Shown here: positions 1 to 12,185 of the stretch, one piece after another
How the letters are laid out: each line of letters starts with the position of its first letter
Numbering within the stretch: the stretch's first letter is position 1
NCBI GenBank assembly: GCA_012845835.1
Contig: JABAKD010000016.1
Span: 15,455,625 to 15,519,624, forward strand
DNA from: Undaria pinnatifida
Taxonomy: Eukaryota > Sar > Phaeophyceae > Laminariales > Alariaceae
Length of the DNA: 64,000 nucleotides
Direction of reading: 5' to 3'
Program-made: the position numbers and the translations under genes
Notes under the pieces: generated by a model
Databases searched by the model: none
Told to the model about the DNA's origin: nothing
The model's input: only the letters and a program-made list of their open reading frames with translations

Positions 1-1254
1 GAAGCGCACGTATCCTCTCCCACCACACCGTTCACAGAGCGTTGCCGTGCAACCTTGTAGTGGCCAGCAGCCCTGCACGGAAGCACCTCCCCATCGAAAC
101 CTTCGCTTTCCCGGCTCCTCCATTTGAATTGGCGATGCCGTTGCCTTCCTTTCCTTTTCCAGACCTTCCCCGATCCCCCATGCGCCTTTCTATCTTTCCT
201 TCCGTAATTACTCCCTCTTTTTCCGACGCGCGCAAGCGAGTCTGACGAGCCCGTCGACTTGGCAAGTGTCTCGTACTTGCTTCGAACGAGGTTGGTGATA
301 TCCTTGCGATCGTGTGCCTGCTTGAGATTTAAGTCTCGAATCTCGAGCGCGTACTCGGCAGCAGGCAAGGCAGAAACAACGCAAGTGTACAGAGTGTTGT
401 CGTCTACCCTGATGCCCACGATGTTAAGCATTTCACGCAAGTCCTCCATCGCGTACAACATCTCTACGGGATGATCCTCCTTCTTGATCGTGAAGTTGTA
501 CGACTCTCGCATACAGATGCTGTTTTGCGCATTCTTCTTGGTGTCGTATCAATCTACTGTTGATTCCCAACATTCCCTGGGAAACTTACTCCGGTGAAAA
601 GTTGCTTGGTCTACGGTAGTCTGCAAAGCTTGAGAGAGAAACACCCAGACCATAGATTGCCGCTCGTACATCGAGGCCATTACCCCTGGGCCAGGCGCGG
701 TCGCTTCCTTCGGCCCCAATCTCAACGTACGGGTGGCTATCAAGGATTGACTGGAATCCATGCAGCTCCGCATAGACTCTCATCTTGTTCGAGAAGGAGT
801 CGGAATTCTTTTTTCCCTTGAAGGTAGGAACAGCCATCTTGGGTTGCCCCAAAAATGGCCGGCTACGAAGAATATCCCGCACAGTGATTGAAGGCTCACC
901 TAGAGGGCCATCGCCCCAATCTTGCCCTCTGCAGCCAAGCTGATACCCAGTGGGATCAGCTTCCGCAGCATCACCACGCTCCTCCTCGTGGCTCCCGGTG
1001 CCATCGTCGGAGCGATCCAACGATGGCGACACAGCACCCGTCCCTGCTGTATCTACGGCAGGTAACCTTTGCTCCCCGCCGGACTTTCGCTGTGTCCCGC
1101 CTTCTCGGTTATTTTTCAACAACGCAGCCATCGTTTGAGGCAGTTCTGCATGAGACGACTTTTGACGCTCCTCCGCATCTGCGGCTGCTTGTTGTGAACC
1201 TCGGAGAGCGAGGTCCTGCTCTGATACAGCGGCGCTAAGATAATCTAAAAACGT
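1..1254 (-). pseudogene. copia-type gag remnant, antisense in FMO A intron 1
   Basis: Read on the minus strand, the region encodes a Ty1/copia-like Gag: an N-terminal acidic part (MAALLKNN.., MAVPTFKGKK), then SMYERQSMVWVFLSQALQTT, FPRECWESTVD, YDTKKNAQNSICMRESYNF, VEMLYAMEDLRE, LYTCVVSALPAAEYALEIRD, and a basic tail leading to a degenerate zinc knuckle at the window edge. It is broken by a frameshift near 685 and by an in-frame TGA at 549-551, probably from a Trp codon. The presumed start ATG seen in copy B is ACG here. The element continues left of base 1. The same remnant, with the same stop, is in copy B, so it was dead before the duplication. Confidence 0.8.
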
Positions 1255-1297
1255 TCATCACCCATGATGAGGCTGCGTCGGTACCAACGCACTAAAG

Positions 1298-1518
1298 TGT
1301 TCGTCAGCCCCAAGCAAAGTTGTCAAAACACTCGGACAGACGATGATGTGATGATTTAGGTCGTTCATTATTATCTCCCAGCCGAGTAGGGACAACAGAA
1401 AAAAGTGGACACCGTGCGTCATCTCATACCCGCTCAGATGCCAAGATCCACATACACCACAGTATGCCAATATCCCGAACCGGCACGTAACTGTCAAGCT
1501 AAAGAGGCACAAATAACA
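1298..1518 (-). repeat. LTR of the gag-bearing copia-like element, copy A
   Basis: This is a 221-bp segment running TGTT..AACA. It resembles the LTRs of the element at 5185-8287 in several blocks: TGACAGTTACGT, CGGTTCGGGATATTGG, GGCTGGGAGA, and an ending GCTTGGGGCTGACGAACA. Just inside it, the minus strand at 1286-1275 reads TGGTACCGACGC, which resembles the initiator-tRNA(Met) primer site TGGTATCAGAGC of copia elements, but lies 11 bases from the LTR end. It is the 5' LTR relative to the antisense gag. Confidence 0.65.
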
Positions 1519-1579
1519 TCCTTCACCCTCTCTCCCTCGCGTTCGTGCTGATTGTTTACGTTGTTATATGTTTATCCAG

Positions 1580-4500
1580 ATCGCAGCCTGGTGACGAATT
1601 TACCGAAGGAGACGATGTCCTTCCTGGGGTTTCCCTTCCCAGAAAACGTCCAGTCTTTCGCCACGCACGGCCAGGTGCTCGATTACCTCTGCTCTTACGC
1701 CGATCAGCACGAGCTCCACCCGCTCATCAAACTGGGGTGCCCGGTAGAGTCCATCCGGCCGATCCCTATAGACTCATCGCCTACCCCTCTTGCAAACTCC
1801 GTCAACGCCGCCGCCGACGGTAGTGACGAAATACCACCGGCGGCAAAGGCACGCGGTGAACAAGATAAACCCGAGGCGTTCGATGGGTGGGAAGTGGTTT
1901 ACCGACGCGACCGCGATAATGGGAGCACGCGGGAGCACGTAGGGATAGCGTCAAATGGGGGGGGTGACGGTGCCACTAGCGTGGTGGAAATTTTCGACGC
2001 CGTATGCGTTTGCAACGGGCACTTCGACAAGCCGTTTGTTCCTCAGGTAGAGGGCTTCGAAGGTTTCCAGGGGACGAGCATGCACGCGTATGCTTACGAC
2101 ACGCCGGACGTGGAGGCATTCGTGGGGCGGAGGGTGTTGTGCGTCGGGTCCAGGTCAAGCGGGGCCGACATCGCGCGCGAGGTGTCCTCCGTCGGTAAGG
2201 ATACGTTTGTCGGATGCAGTAAGGGACACCCAATAAGAAGCAGTAGTACTAGACCAGGCTGGGTTTCTTACTTGGGAGAGGGTGCGTTCTCGTACACTTT
2301 TTTTTGTTTTTTTCGCTCATGCCATTTATGGTCTTCGCAGTTTTTCATTTTCTTTCTCCCTCCCTAGGCATAACTTAGATCCGGGATCACTGAGCAGGCT
2401 CTTCTCCCCCCTGCATGCCTTCGTTTTTATCGCGAGAAGAGGTCAGCCCTTTCCTCCCCCGTCGACTCGCGTCGAACTTACCCTCAGTATTAACGGCTCC
2501 CGGATTTCTTATATTCCTGTGAATGTCGGCCTTCCGCTGTTTGTTAGTGCTGTTTGGTGTCTTGTACGGTGTTTACGCTTTAGCAGATTATCTGTATGTG
2601 TTGAAACTCATTGGTTTAGGTTCCACCGCAATCGGCTCAGGCTGCGCCGCGCTTATACGCACATTTTTGACCGTATGTAACCCCTTTGGAACTTCACCCT
2701 CGTTTATTGCGATAATCTTCTTGGAAGTAGTGCATTCCCCCGCCCCAGTGTTTGAATGGTTAATCAATCACTGCGGAAAGTGTTTCGACGATTATGGGGA
2801 AAACTACTTGGATTTAGTGTGGGACAATGGTTGCTGTAAGAAAAGGGCCCAACCTCTGCGCGGCTTCGTGGTATCTTGCCAATCGACTCGTGACTGCTCG
2901 AACGGACGTGGGATGCACCAAGGAGCATGCACCAAGGAGCGAACGGTCGTATGTTTATTCTTGACCCCTTCCCTCGCGATGGGTGCACGCGGGCTGTCCA
3001 ACCGTCTCTTGCGGCGCGTGCCGGCCATGTATCAGTCGGGGATTTTTTCCCGCGTTTCGTTTCTTCGCGCGTTTCCCAATGTTACCTTAGCGTGAAAACA
3101 AGGCCCACTGTGTGTTTCTGTTTCTGCGGTGGTCAGAGAAACGCATGCATCGAAGGCAAACTATCCCTAACCTTTTCAAGGCAAAGCACGTTGGTTTGCA
3201 CCCCGGCAAGTGTCTGCTGTCACAACAGTGACTGATTCTCTCTTTCGTTTTCCCCGCCCTCTTTGTTACCAGCGAGCGCGGTTCATGTCTGCGACCGGGC
3301 AGCTTCTGAGAGCCTACGGGGGGGGGAGCGGGGGAAAGTGTGGTGGCGGCCAGCGCTGGAAAAGTTTGAGGGCGCGAATACCGTGTGGTTTAAGGACGGG
3401 ACGTCTGCAGAGGTGACCTCGGCTGGTTTGTTTGTTTGTTTGTTTGTTTAAATCGTCGACAGGACGGGTATAAAATGTAAAAATGAACCTTAAACTCACC
3501 GCACTTGCACATGTGTGTCTTGTTGTGTCAATTTAACCTTAGTTGTCGAAACAACGGTGCGGCCGGGAGTGAGCTGCCTTTGTCGGATGCAATATAAATA
3601 TACGATGCGAGTGTTTGTGCCCCCCCCCTCCCTCCCCCGTCCTTATGTTCAGCGCTTGGGTGAATCAGTGTTTGCGCGGAGCTTTAGAGTCGCGGTATTA
3701 AGAGTGTGCGTGTTTTCCCGAGAACAGGGATCATAGTGCGTTGCTCTACAAGGTTTCTGCGGCGTACGTCGCCACGCTCAACGGAGCAATACCAAGCTTC
3801 ACGACGCATGTACACCGGAGTATAGATGTAGGAAAAATAGTGGCAGCTGCTTACGCGCACAGAACAGTTTTCTGCGCTTCTCGACGGGAACTTGCGCGCC
3901 CTCAGGAGTGGGTTGTGGCGATTATCGGCAAGTGGCAGTTGGTGACTGTAGTGTTTATTGTACCAGGAGTAACTACTCTCTGCGACGAAGTGTGACGTCG
4001 TATTCTGGCGAATCGATGCGAGGGAGAGCCCTGGGTGAGAGCCCCCGGCTGATGGCAGTTGAGAGGCCTCATTGATCCCAAATTGTGTATCTGGCACGAA
4101 TTGAAGCGACGACGAAATACTACAACAGGAAGTCGCAGCTGTTGTAGTGATATCCTTGCCGTCCGGTGGCGCCCGGCCCAAGCGTTTCATATTGAAATAT
4201 CTGATGTATGAAGTCCAAATCCGCATTCCATCCGAGACGTAATGCCAAACATGTATACACGATGCGGTATAAGCTACGCCGCCCGATCTGTACGTCGATT
4301 GGATAACAGCACTGAGACAGCCATTGCTTATGACTCATCGATAAAACTGAGAACTCACTTTATAAAAACGAAACCAAACGCCAACTGTGAGTTCTTCCGA
4401 TCGTGTACCTATATCTAACATGTTTAATTCCGCTGATGTAGGTGGACACCGTTGTGTGGTGCACCGGCTACAGCTACTCTTTTCCGTTCTTGGAAGGGTC

Positions 4501-7500
4501 GGGTCTGCTCACACCTCCTTCGAAGTTGCGCGTCCACCCGCTTTACGAGCAGCTTTTCCACGTAAAGCATCCGTCTCTGTCCTTCGTTGGCCTGCCGCAG
4601 AGGTGAGACCCGTAGTCGTGAACAACGCATACACCGGACCAATCAGGATCTAGATCACCTAGGTTACATGTTCCTTCGTGGGACCCATGAAGAGCCATCC
4701 CTCTATAGTGCGGTAGGGGTTGCACTTTTCGGGTCGAGACGCCTCCGACCGGTTGAGCTCCTCGAGTGTTGAACCATCGGTTAGTACGATACTTTTACGG
4801 GTATATTTGTTTTTTTTAAGACTAGCGCCATAGCAATGTTGGTCGGGTCGCGCGAGGACGAATTCTTCGAAGCCGTGTTTCGGGCGAGATGTTGAGCTCC
4901 TCGTGATAGGAGATCAGAAAATCCTTAGAATATGCTGCGCTCCTAGCGTTGAGTGACGCATGTACAGCGACCAAACTAATGACGAGTACGGTCTTACCAA
5001 GCGCCTACGATATAGATAGTAAGGTATACCTCTTTTTGTCTACTTCGCTTTCTGCATGACGGGGGCTCCTTAACCCCCTTTAGAGCCGCCAAACCCCTCC
5101 CTATACTAACTTCAAGTCATTTTTGTAAGAGAAAAGGGTTTCCAGTGGTGAAGGCGTTAACAACCGAAAATCGTCGGGATGCCGTATTCGTTAGCTCCAA
5201 GCGGGGTAGGTTTCAAGTCATTGTATTACGTCTCCCAACCACAGGGTAGAGGCAAATCGAGCAGAGAACTCATGCGTGGGACCTCTGAGAAGAGAACTCG
5301 TGCGTAAGACCTCCGAGAAGAGTGGGCTCCCGAGCAAGAGCGCTCAGCAGTCCACCATCAAGAACGCCACCCAGGTAGTACTAGGTACCGAATAATAGTC
5401 CAATAGCCCGAAACGGCACGAAACTGATACGTAACTGTCATACTGAAAATCCCAAATCAACACCCTCCCGGATTCTTCACAAGACAGTGACGAATCAACA
5501 ACTGACTCAATTTCATCACCTAAAACAACAAAAAATAGCAAGAGGAAACTCATCCCCATGAGCGAAAACCTCTCCCATACTCCCACTTACAACCATTGTA
5601 ATCACAAGAGGAGATTACAACAGCCGCGCCATCAGGGCAAAAGCTAATGCGACAGATAAAATGCCAGAAATCGCAAGGTCACCTGGCCAAAGGTCTCCCG
5701 TTGTCCCCTACTACCGCCATAGATACACAGATCATATCGGCAAAATAATATAGCATAAAGTCTTGTCCGCAAACATAGAATTTATTTGACGCGAAAATTA
5801 GCCTACGCCCTCCCCGATACAAAGAGTATCTGACCATCCACAAGCCACCCCGTTTTTCATTGCAAAAAAGTGCTAAACAAGTTGCTTGTGAAATAAATCA
5901 AATTCTCAAAATGTCTCATCCTTCGAATTCCCAAAAAAGATTGCAACCACGCATCAAGTTCAGAAAATCAACATCGATAATCCAATGACTAAGTGTGACT
6001 TTGCACCCCCTCTCTCGTTTGAGACCAGTATGTCCTGTACTGTACGGTCACAAGGATGCCCCGTCCCATCTCATCAACACACGTAGGCAACCACAAACTA
6101 GAGATACCAGCAAAACCTATTAGCCAACGTAACCAATCCTCGCCAACAAGCGTAATTACCCGAAATATTGGTCATTCGCAAACCATCATAAAACCGAAAA
6201 TACTCTCCTTTTGGCTTTTGTTTGCTATATCTCCAAATAATCGAATAAAGAAACTATTAAAATGCCGCCACTGTCGATACGAACAGCTCAAGCCCTCTCA
6301 GCTACGTAAACTATTCGACCATCGCAAAAACATTTCGTGCTTCACTCCTCCTTTGCGAACAAGCATTCGCAATGATACCGTTGGTAAAACAACCAATCAA
6401 TCATGAATATGCCCACTTCTATTTTGCAATCAGTCAGAATACTACTGCCAAAACAAAAGATTCCCGCAAAATTCAATACAATCAGTGCCACCATCAATAC
6501 CATACATTAGCGGTACACCTCTCAATTTGGTGTACCTACGTGCCCTTTTCTCCACATCGTTATTGTATGTATATCAGCTCCACCAGTTCCCTTCGGGCCT
6601 CGTCTACACCAGAAAAACACTACAAGTTTTTCGGATTCACAAAGACTGTTTGATTTGAACATGAAAAACACACTTTCAAATTTACCAGGCGTTATCGTTA
6701 TGTATATCAGCTCCACCAGTTCCCTTCTGGTCCTGCCTGTACCAGAAGAACACTACAAGTTTTTCGGATTTACAAAGACTGTTTGATTTGAACATGAAAA
6801 ACATTTCAAAACTACCTGGCGAAAAGGGCTACGTGTACCATCCAGAACGAATCTTAGATGGTACTATCTGCGGGTCTTCACTCTAACCGCAAATGAACCG
6901 CCTATTATTTAACGGGTCTTCACTCTTGCCGTAAATAAATAAACGTCATATTCGACCAAAAACAATGCTTCGATCGAAAAGTGAATCCATCGTAAAAATT
7001 ACTTCACCACTTTGACCAGACCTGTACCCCCCCCTCGCCCCGCGATGTTGCCGAATCATGAAGCTCTGGCTGGCGAAATAATGAACCGATCTGCTCCCTC
7101 CATGACCTCTCCTGCTGCCGCTGTTGCTGCTGCATATCATGGAGTGCGTGCGGCCATGCCGCTCGACTTGTTTCCAGGACGAAACCCCATCGTTATTTGG
7201 TACTGCTGCAGACAGCCCACGATTACCCCACGTCCTTTCCTACCGCTGTTACCAGCAGCAGGAAGCACGCGGCTATTATGCCGCGCGACTTCGCCCTACC
7301 AAATCACTCACCATGGTAGGGTGCACACGGCTGGCGGCCATGCGACTTCTCGCGGAAAAATGCAGATAACCCCATACCTGCTGCCTCCACAACCAACCTT
7401 CTGAAGTAGAGGGCGCACGGCAAACATATAACAAAATAAATGCCGCGCGGCTAAAATCCCCCCGCTCGCAACACACGGCGAGGGTGCCTACGGCTGTACT

Positions 7501-10375
7501 TCCGCCATTGGGCTTTTAGCTGCTGCTGTAAACCCCCTTGTCCGCTGTATACGGTGGGGGTGTCCTAGGTTACGTTATCACCATGAACGTAAGCTGCTGC
7601 TACTCCCTGCCTACGGTCATGCTCCACCGTAGGGCTTTAGCTACAACTGCTGTAGTACATAGTCTACAGCAGCTGTGGCTTCTGCCTGAAAACGACGTCT
7701 CCACAAAAACACCATCTCCGGGTCCGAAGACAACTCGCCTATCAAGCTGCCCTCCTTCTTCCACCATCGAAGAACTCCGACGATGGCAGTACATCATCTC
7801 TCCCTGCCATACCAGCGGTGGCTCTCTCCTTCTCCCCACCGGACTCCTCCTTGCGCCTTGCTGCTCGTCTCTGCTGATTTCAAAAAAGGTTGGCTCCACA
7901 AACATGGCCCTTCCTTCCCCACCAAGCTTCGATGAAAGCACGGCCCTGTTCCAATACTGCTGACCCGTAAACCCCTCATGAGGCTCGACCGAATTTGTTC
8001 GCTCTAGGGTGTTCGTTAGCTCCAAGCGGGGTAGGTTTCAAGTCATTGTATTGCGTCTCCCAACCATAGGGTAGAGGCAAATCGAGCAGAGAACTCATGC
8101 GTGGGACCTCTGAGAAGAGAACTCGTGCGTAAGACGTCCGAGAAGAGTGGGCTCCCGAGCAAGAGCGCTCAGCAGTCCACCATCAAGAACGCCACCCAGG
8201 TAGTACTAGGTACCGAATAATAGTCCAATAGCCCGAAACGGCACGAAACTGATACGTAACTGTCATACTGAAAATCCCAAATCAACATGCCGTTCTTGTT
8301 TTTGCGATTTTTGTTGTTGTTGTTGTATACCCATATAGATCGTGTTTATTTCTTCGGGTTGCACTTTTCAGTTAACTCAAAGATCAGTTTTTGGGTGAGG
8401 TAGGTGAGGTATGTAGGTATACGGATCCTCTGTTAAGGATCCCCGGAAAAAAAATGGCGCGCCTCTTCCCTAACATAGGTCGCGGTTTGTACGAGTATCA
8501 CCGTGCTGCGCCCCGTGTCATGCAGTATATCTGTCGATATGATTTGTTGTGCAGGGTCTGCGTAGGACAGATCCATCCCAGGAAATATATGCTAGATCAT
8601 TCAGATCACCCGATTCTCACCCGGCATGTGATTGATAGGCTGTGCAGATCATAGACCAGGCTGGAACACACAGGTCACGCATAGGGATCTGGTATGGACG
8701 ACGTGTGACGCAAACGTCGAAGGACCGGTGGAGCATGGTGCCCGTGTGTTTTGTACGCTGAACAAACGAGCTTCCACAGACCGAGATACATAATCCGTTA
8801 CATACAGCGCATCACCGAACACATGGGATATGTCGTATCGCGCCTAAGGCAGGTGTTTTCCAGAGTCGTCTGATGCAGCTTTCTAATCGGTCAACAGTGG
8901 ATGAATCATCGTGCTGCTGAAACTCCTGTACTTCCGGGGTCTGCGACCTTCACCGTCTCATTTCGAATATCCATGTCGGAGGGTGATGCCCATGTCGCGT
9001 AATTGCTTTGAAGACGTATCTGGCGTCCTCAATCCCTTTTACGCGGTGCCCCTCCTTGCCCTTGGATTGATTCTTCGCGACGGATTTTCTGAACCAGATC
9101 GTAGTGGCTTAATTTTTCTGTGCAAGGGTCGTTGTTGTTGGTATCTGAGGCTGCTACTGGCTTCATCGTACGACTTGCTTCAGCAACCCGATGCTTCCAG
9201 CTATTATGTGACCGTGTCGTATAGGTATCTGCTAGAGATACGCCATAACTGCTGAACTAACAAATAGCCCTGTCAAAGCGTAACATCTGACAATATATAC
9301 GTGTTTCGAAGATAGCGTCCACCGCTTCCGCGAAAGTGCCGACTATCTCCGCGCGTACATCCACTGCAGCGCTTGCCGTTCCTGCCGGTGACGACGCAGA
9401 AATGATTTCCGCTCGCCAAGGTTCGGTTACGCCAAATCATCCTAGCATGGCGGTTCTGGTCGCCCCATAGCGACGTTATTGTGGTAATGTATGGTCGTTT
9501 CTGAACTTCTTGCTTCAACCTGCCTATGTCTCTCTGCCTCCGTCCCCCTTCCCTCTCAATTGTTGGAGGTGTCTCTGTCAGGAGTAGGAATGGTGCTCCG
9601 TTTCGAAAGAGGTGCGTGTTCAATGGTCAAATTACCAAGGCAAAAATCAAATGAGTACGCCTCCCCTGAGTCCACCCCCCTCCCCGCGCCTCGCCGCCCC
9701 CCACCCCCGATCCCTTCGCGCCGGACCCTTCACTGCTTTCCGATGGACGACAGCATCGTACCGTTCCCACTGTTCGAGGTCCAGGCCAACGCTGTGGCCG
9801 CGGTTATCGGTGGGAGAAGCTCCTTGCCCTCCCTCGCAGAGCGCGAGCAGTGGCTCAAAAACGAGGAGGAGACAGGACAGCGAGAACGGTCCATCAGCCC
9901 CACCTCCCGCGCGGTGCATGTGCTCCACGGATTGCAGTGGGCTTACTTGAGACGCCTTTTGCGCCTCGCTGCGCCGGGGGCGGTGGCGCGACCACCGTCG
10001 GGCTTCTCGGAGGCTGTTACAGCGGGTGCCGATATTAACAGCCCCGGTGACGCCGGCTTAGGGAATGCCGCACTGCCGTCTGGAGCCCGGGAAGCAGCAA
10101 ATGAGCTGAAGGTGAAGGAAGAAAATATCGAAGAAGTGCTGCGTACGTTGGCCATTAGAGAGGCGATTTACAACGACGCGTCGGACAGCCGACCAAAGTT
10201 CCCGGGAGCGCCGGACGACTACCGGCTGCGCGAGTACCGCGTAGACCGAGAGAGCACGAGCTTTTCTGTGTCCTTGGCAGACCGTAAGGCAAACGGGGAG
10301 GATCCTTCGGCAGCGGTGGCAGCGGCGGCGGCTATCGCGTCAATAGACTTGAAAGATAAACCTGCTGAGGCGTAA
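1580..10375 (+). CDS. Flavin-containing monooxygenase, copy A (exons 2-5; exon 1 left of window)
   Basis: This is an FAD/NADPH-dependent monooxygenase of the FMO family, expected to oxygenate soft nucleophiles (N or S); the substrate is not evident. Exons read from splice sites and frame: 1580-2194, 3273-3412, 4442-4602 and 9754-10375 (TAA). Donors are GTAAGG, GTGACC and GTGAGA; acceptors end in CAG or TAG; phases 1, 0 and 2 match across every junction. Motifs in order are TNLPKE, the FMO signature FQGTSMHAYAY, the NADP-site VGSRSSGADIARE, CTGYSYSFPFL, GLPQS-IVPFPLFEVQ, and a C-terminal domain with LPSLAEREQW. Exon 1, with the FAD GxGxxG, should lie left of base 1, by analogy with the second copy. 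Intron 4 (4603-9753) contains a complete LTR element; intron 2 is 1.1 kb. No frameshift or stop was seen in the exons, so this copy looks functional. Confidence 0.92.
2195..3272 (+). other. FMO A intron 2 (no further gene)
   Basis: The intron runs from donor GTAAGG to acceptor TTACCAG. It contains an open frame from 2523 that also exists in copy B, but differences between the copies are nearly all amino-acid-changing, so I take it as non-coding. Nothing else is recognisable here. Confidence 0.7.
3428..3545 (-). repeat. Diverged member of the poly-T/hairpin short repeat family (copy A)
   Basis: A GTTT-repeat tract is followed by GGGTATAAAATG, CTCACCGCACTTGCAC, GTGTCAATTTAACC and AGTTGTCGAAACA. 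This keeps the order of blocks found in the closer copies at 22598, 26897 and 42745. It sits in FMO intron 3 and is repeated in copy B at 34222-34345. Confidence 0.5.
4697..4960 (+). repeat. 270-bp dispersed repeat, copy A-1
   Basis: It opens with CTCTATAGTGCGGTAGGG and continues with CACTTTTCGGG, GACCGGTTGAGCTCCTCGAG, ACTAGCGCCATAG, TTGGTCGG.TCGCGCGA and TTCGAAGCCGTGTTTCGGG, ending near AGAATATGCTGCGCTCC. Two more units lie at 13010-13300 and 13515-13790, and three in copy B. No coding capacity is evident. Confidence 0.7.
5185..5462 (-). repeat. 3' LTR (element on minus strand)
   Basis: It is 278 bp, bounded by the TSD TGCCG on its left and the purine tract (CCCTCCC on the plus strand) on its right. 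Its first bases TATTCG replace the TGTTCG of the partner LTR. Confidence 0.93.
6566..6815. repeat. Tandem duplication, period 133 bp, inside the LTR element
   Basis: Two copies share TATGTATATCAGCTCCACCA, ACACTACAAGTTTTTCGGAT and GACTGTTTGATTTGAACATG. The second starts at 6699. Confidence 0.85.
8010..8287 (-). repeat. 5' LTR (element on minus strand)
   Basis: It is 278 bp, TGTTCG..ATCAACA, followed by the TSD TGCCG. The internal side (minus strand CCCTAGAGCGAAC) resembles the bases next to the gag-bearing LTR, but no standard primer-binding site is obvious. Confidence 0.93.
8293..9753 (+). other. Remainder of FMO A intron 4
   Basis: It is collinear with 36,075-37,564 in copy B. It contains a short GGATCC..GGATCC hairpin near 8422-8446. 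A frame at 8911-9255 is partly kept in copy B but diverges at its C-terminus. The intron ends at GACGACAG|CATC. No gene was recognised. Confidence 0.6.
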
Positions 10376-10639
10376 CGATTTTGGTCGATGCTTTCCTTCT
10401 TTAAGTTCGAGGAGGTATCTATGCGGAATGTGATACCGCTTGCCCTTGGGGGGGCTGTAGCTGCTGGCTGATTCATTTTCTCAAAGCCATATTATATTAA
10501 TGAGGACGCGACGGCATCTTGTCCATCGGATTGGAGTGGCGTTGTTGCCGCCACGAAAGGAGCCCGTCGTGCTAGAACGGGAAATTTATAGGGTGTGTTT
10601 AGTAGTAGTAGGAGTGGTAATGGCAGCAGCAGCAGTAGG

Positions 10640-12185
10640 GTCTACAAGGGCTCCGCTCCGCGGGCGGCTGACGCCGCCCGCTACGCTCGCGCAAGGAAGA
10701 TTTCAACTAATAAATGTGAAGGGGGCAGAAAGAAGAGGCCCATGATTTATGGCAACTAGCGATTTGATAATGGCAAGAGCTACTTGTGCGGAGCTGATCG
10801 CCTTGTCTGTGCTGTGCTGTATGTTGGCGATGTCACGTTCTGATCGGCAGTAGTACGGGTGTAATTTGCGAAGAAGAATCGCGAAGAGGACCGAGATGGA
10901 GAACAAAACCATAGATGAAAAAGCAAAAAGACGAGTACACACACGTACCAACGGTGCCTGGTGGTACTCTGTGTGGCTCTAAAGAAATCACAGAGCTCCG
11001 CTCCGCATAGCTGCTGACGCCGCCCGCTACGCTCGCGCAAGAAATAATGCAACTAACTGAAACGTGAAAATAAATGGGGCAGGAAGAAGAGGCCCGTGAT
11101 TATTTGGTGCGAATAGGGAATTGATAATAATGCCAGGTGCTTGTGCAGAGCTAATTGCCCTGCGCTGTGCTGTGTGCTTGTTGATGTCACGTTCTGAACG
11201 GCAGTACGTGCGATATTTGCGGGGGGGGGGGCATGGGGACCGAGAGAGGACAATGAACTGAAGAAAGCAAAAAGACGAGCACACAATACACGTACATAAA
11301 CCAGGTATGTGTATCATACCTGGTACTACAACTACTACTAGAAACTGCTGCCGTGTGTTCGAAAGAACGCACAGCGCCGCACGACACAGCACCGCAAAAC
11401 GAAGGGCAAGGCACGGCACCGCACTGCGCTGCGCTGCGCTGCGCTGCGCTGCTGAGCTATATATGACCGTGTTGAACTGAGCTGGGGGTGCATTGTTTGT
11501 GATCCAATAACAACGTCATATGTGCAAATCTGGTGTAGTATTAATATTACCGGTACGTGGTATGACACTTCGAATATTATTGGCATGTACGAAGTAGTAA
11601 AAAGGTACAGCAAAGCACGCAGCATGGCAGAGCACGGCAAAGCGCAGCGCTTCGCTCTGCTGAGCTAGCGGCGCGCTGCGGTGCGCTGCTGAGTTGAGCT
11701 GCAGGGCATCGCAGGACACTGCACGGCGCTGCGTTGCTGTGAGCTATAGCGCTGCGATGGGGTGCTGGGCGGTGCGGAGCTGATGAGCAAAGCCCAGATA
11801 TCAGCTGATGAAACTTCGTCAAGTACAAAACAAGTGGTGGGAATCAAAGAAACGCTAAAGCGGGACCGTTCCGCAAGTAATGCACAGGTGGCAGATTAGC
11901 GGCAAATAGTAGGAAGTTCAACTTGACGAAAAGGAAGAAAAAATCGCGAAAAAGTTCAAAATCGTGTTGGCAGAGAAACCAAATTTGCAGGAAGCTGCTG
12001 AAAAGTCAAGAAACAACTGGCAGAACGAGCAGAAACAAAAACAATAAAGGCCGAGCAAGAAACCAAAGAAAAGCTGGACCGTTCCGCAAGTGATGCACGG
12101 AGGCGTTGTCGAAGTGGGACCCACGGAGATGCCAGGGAGGTGCCGACGGAGCACTTTCAGAAAAAAGATATATAGTAAGTCTATA
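10640..12185. repeat. Downstream repeat R, copy A (two ~345-bp units plus tail)
   Basis: Each ~345-bp unit begins with GCTCCGCTCCGC, followed (fully in the first unit, reduced in the second) by a GC palindrome (arms GCGGGCGGC / GCCGCCCGC, loop TGAC) and CTACGCTCGCGCAAG. Then come AGAAGAGGCCC, TTGTGC.GAGCTGATTGCC, GATGTCACGTTCTGA and AAAGCAAAAAGACGAG. Units start near 10645 and 10990. The tail has GCTGCGCTGCG runs and AAAGCTGGACCGTTCCGCAA. Further copies are at 38455 and 57920. Minus-strand frames are long in copy B but broken in A, so I take it as non-coding. Confidence 0.85.

Larger units (their letters stand above)
5185..8287 (-). mobile_element. Non-autonomous copia-like LTR retrotransposon inserted in FMO A intron 4
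   Basis: Two 278-bp direct repeats (5185-5462 and 8010-8287) flank 2547 bp. The element is bracketed by the 5-bp target duplication TGCCG (5180-5184 and 8288-8292), and copy B at about 36,075 keeps the empty site. The ends are TG..CA (one mutated to TA). A polypurine tract GGGAGGG (minus strand, 5469-5463) abuts the left LTR, so the element reads on the minus strand. I count four differences between the LTRs, so insertion is recent. No reverse transcriptase, integrase or protease is seen; the longest minus frame (8025-7600, 141 codons) is unrecognised. The internal stretch 7305-7500 matches 29690-29900 next to the gag remnant in copy B, tying the two elements together. Confidence 0.93.

Noticed and set aside
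1218-1228. TGTATCAGAGC on the minus strand, resembling the copia primer-binding site
   Set aside because: It falls inside the Gag-like coding frame, and copy B reads GCATCGGAGC there. The site nearer the LTR (1275-1286) fits better.
2523-3095. Long open frame (190 codons) in FMO intron 2, also open in copy B (33319-34032, 237 codons)
   Set aside because: Differences between the copies are almost all amino-acid-changing and the C-termini differ, which fits neutral intron drift. The splice phases of the FMO gene require this region to be intron.
8911-9255. 114-codon frame in FMO intron 4
   Set aside because: It is only partly conserved in copy B (36720-36986), with a different C-terminus, and lies wholly within an intron defined by FMO splice phases.
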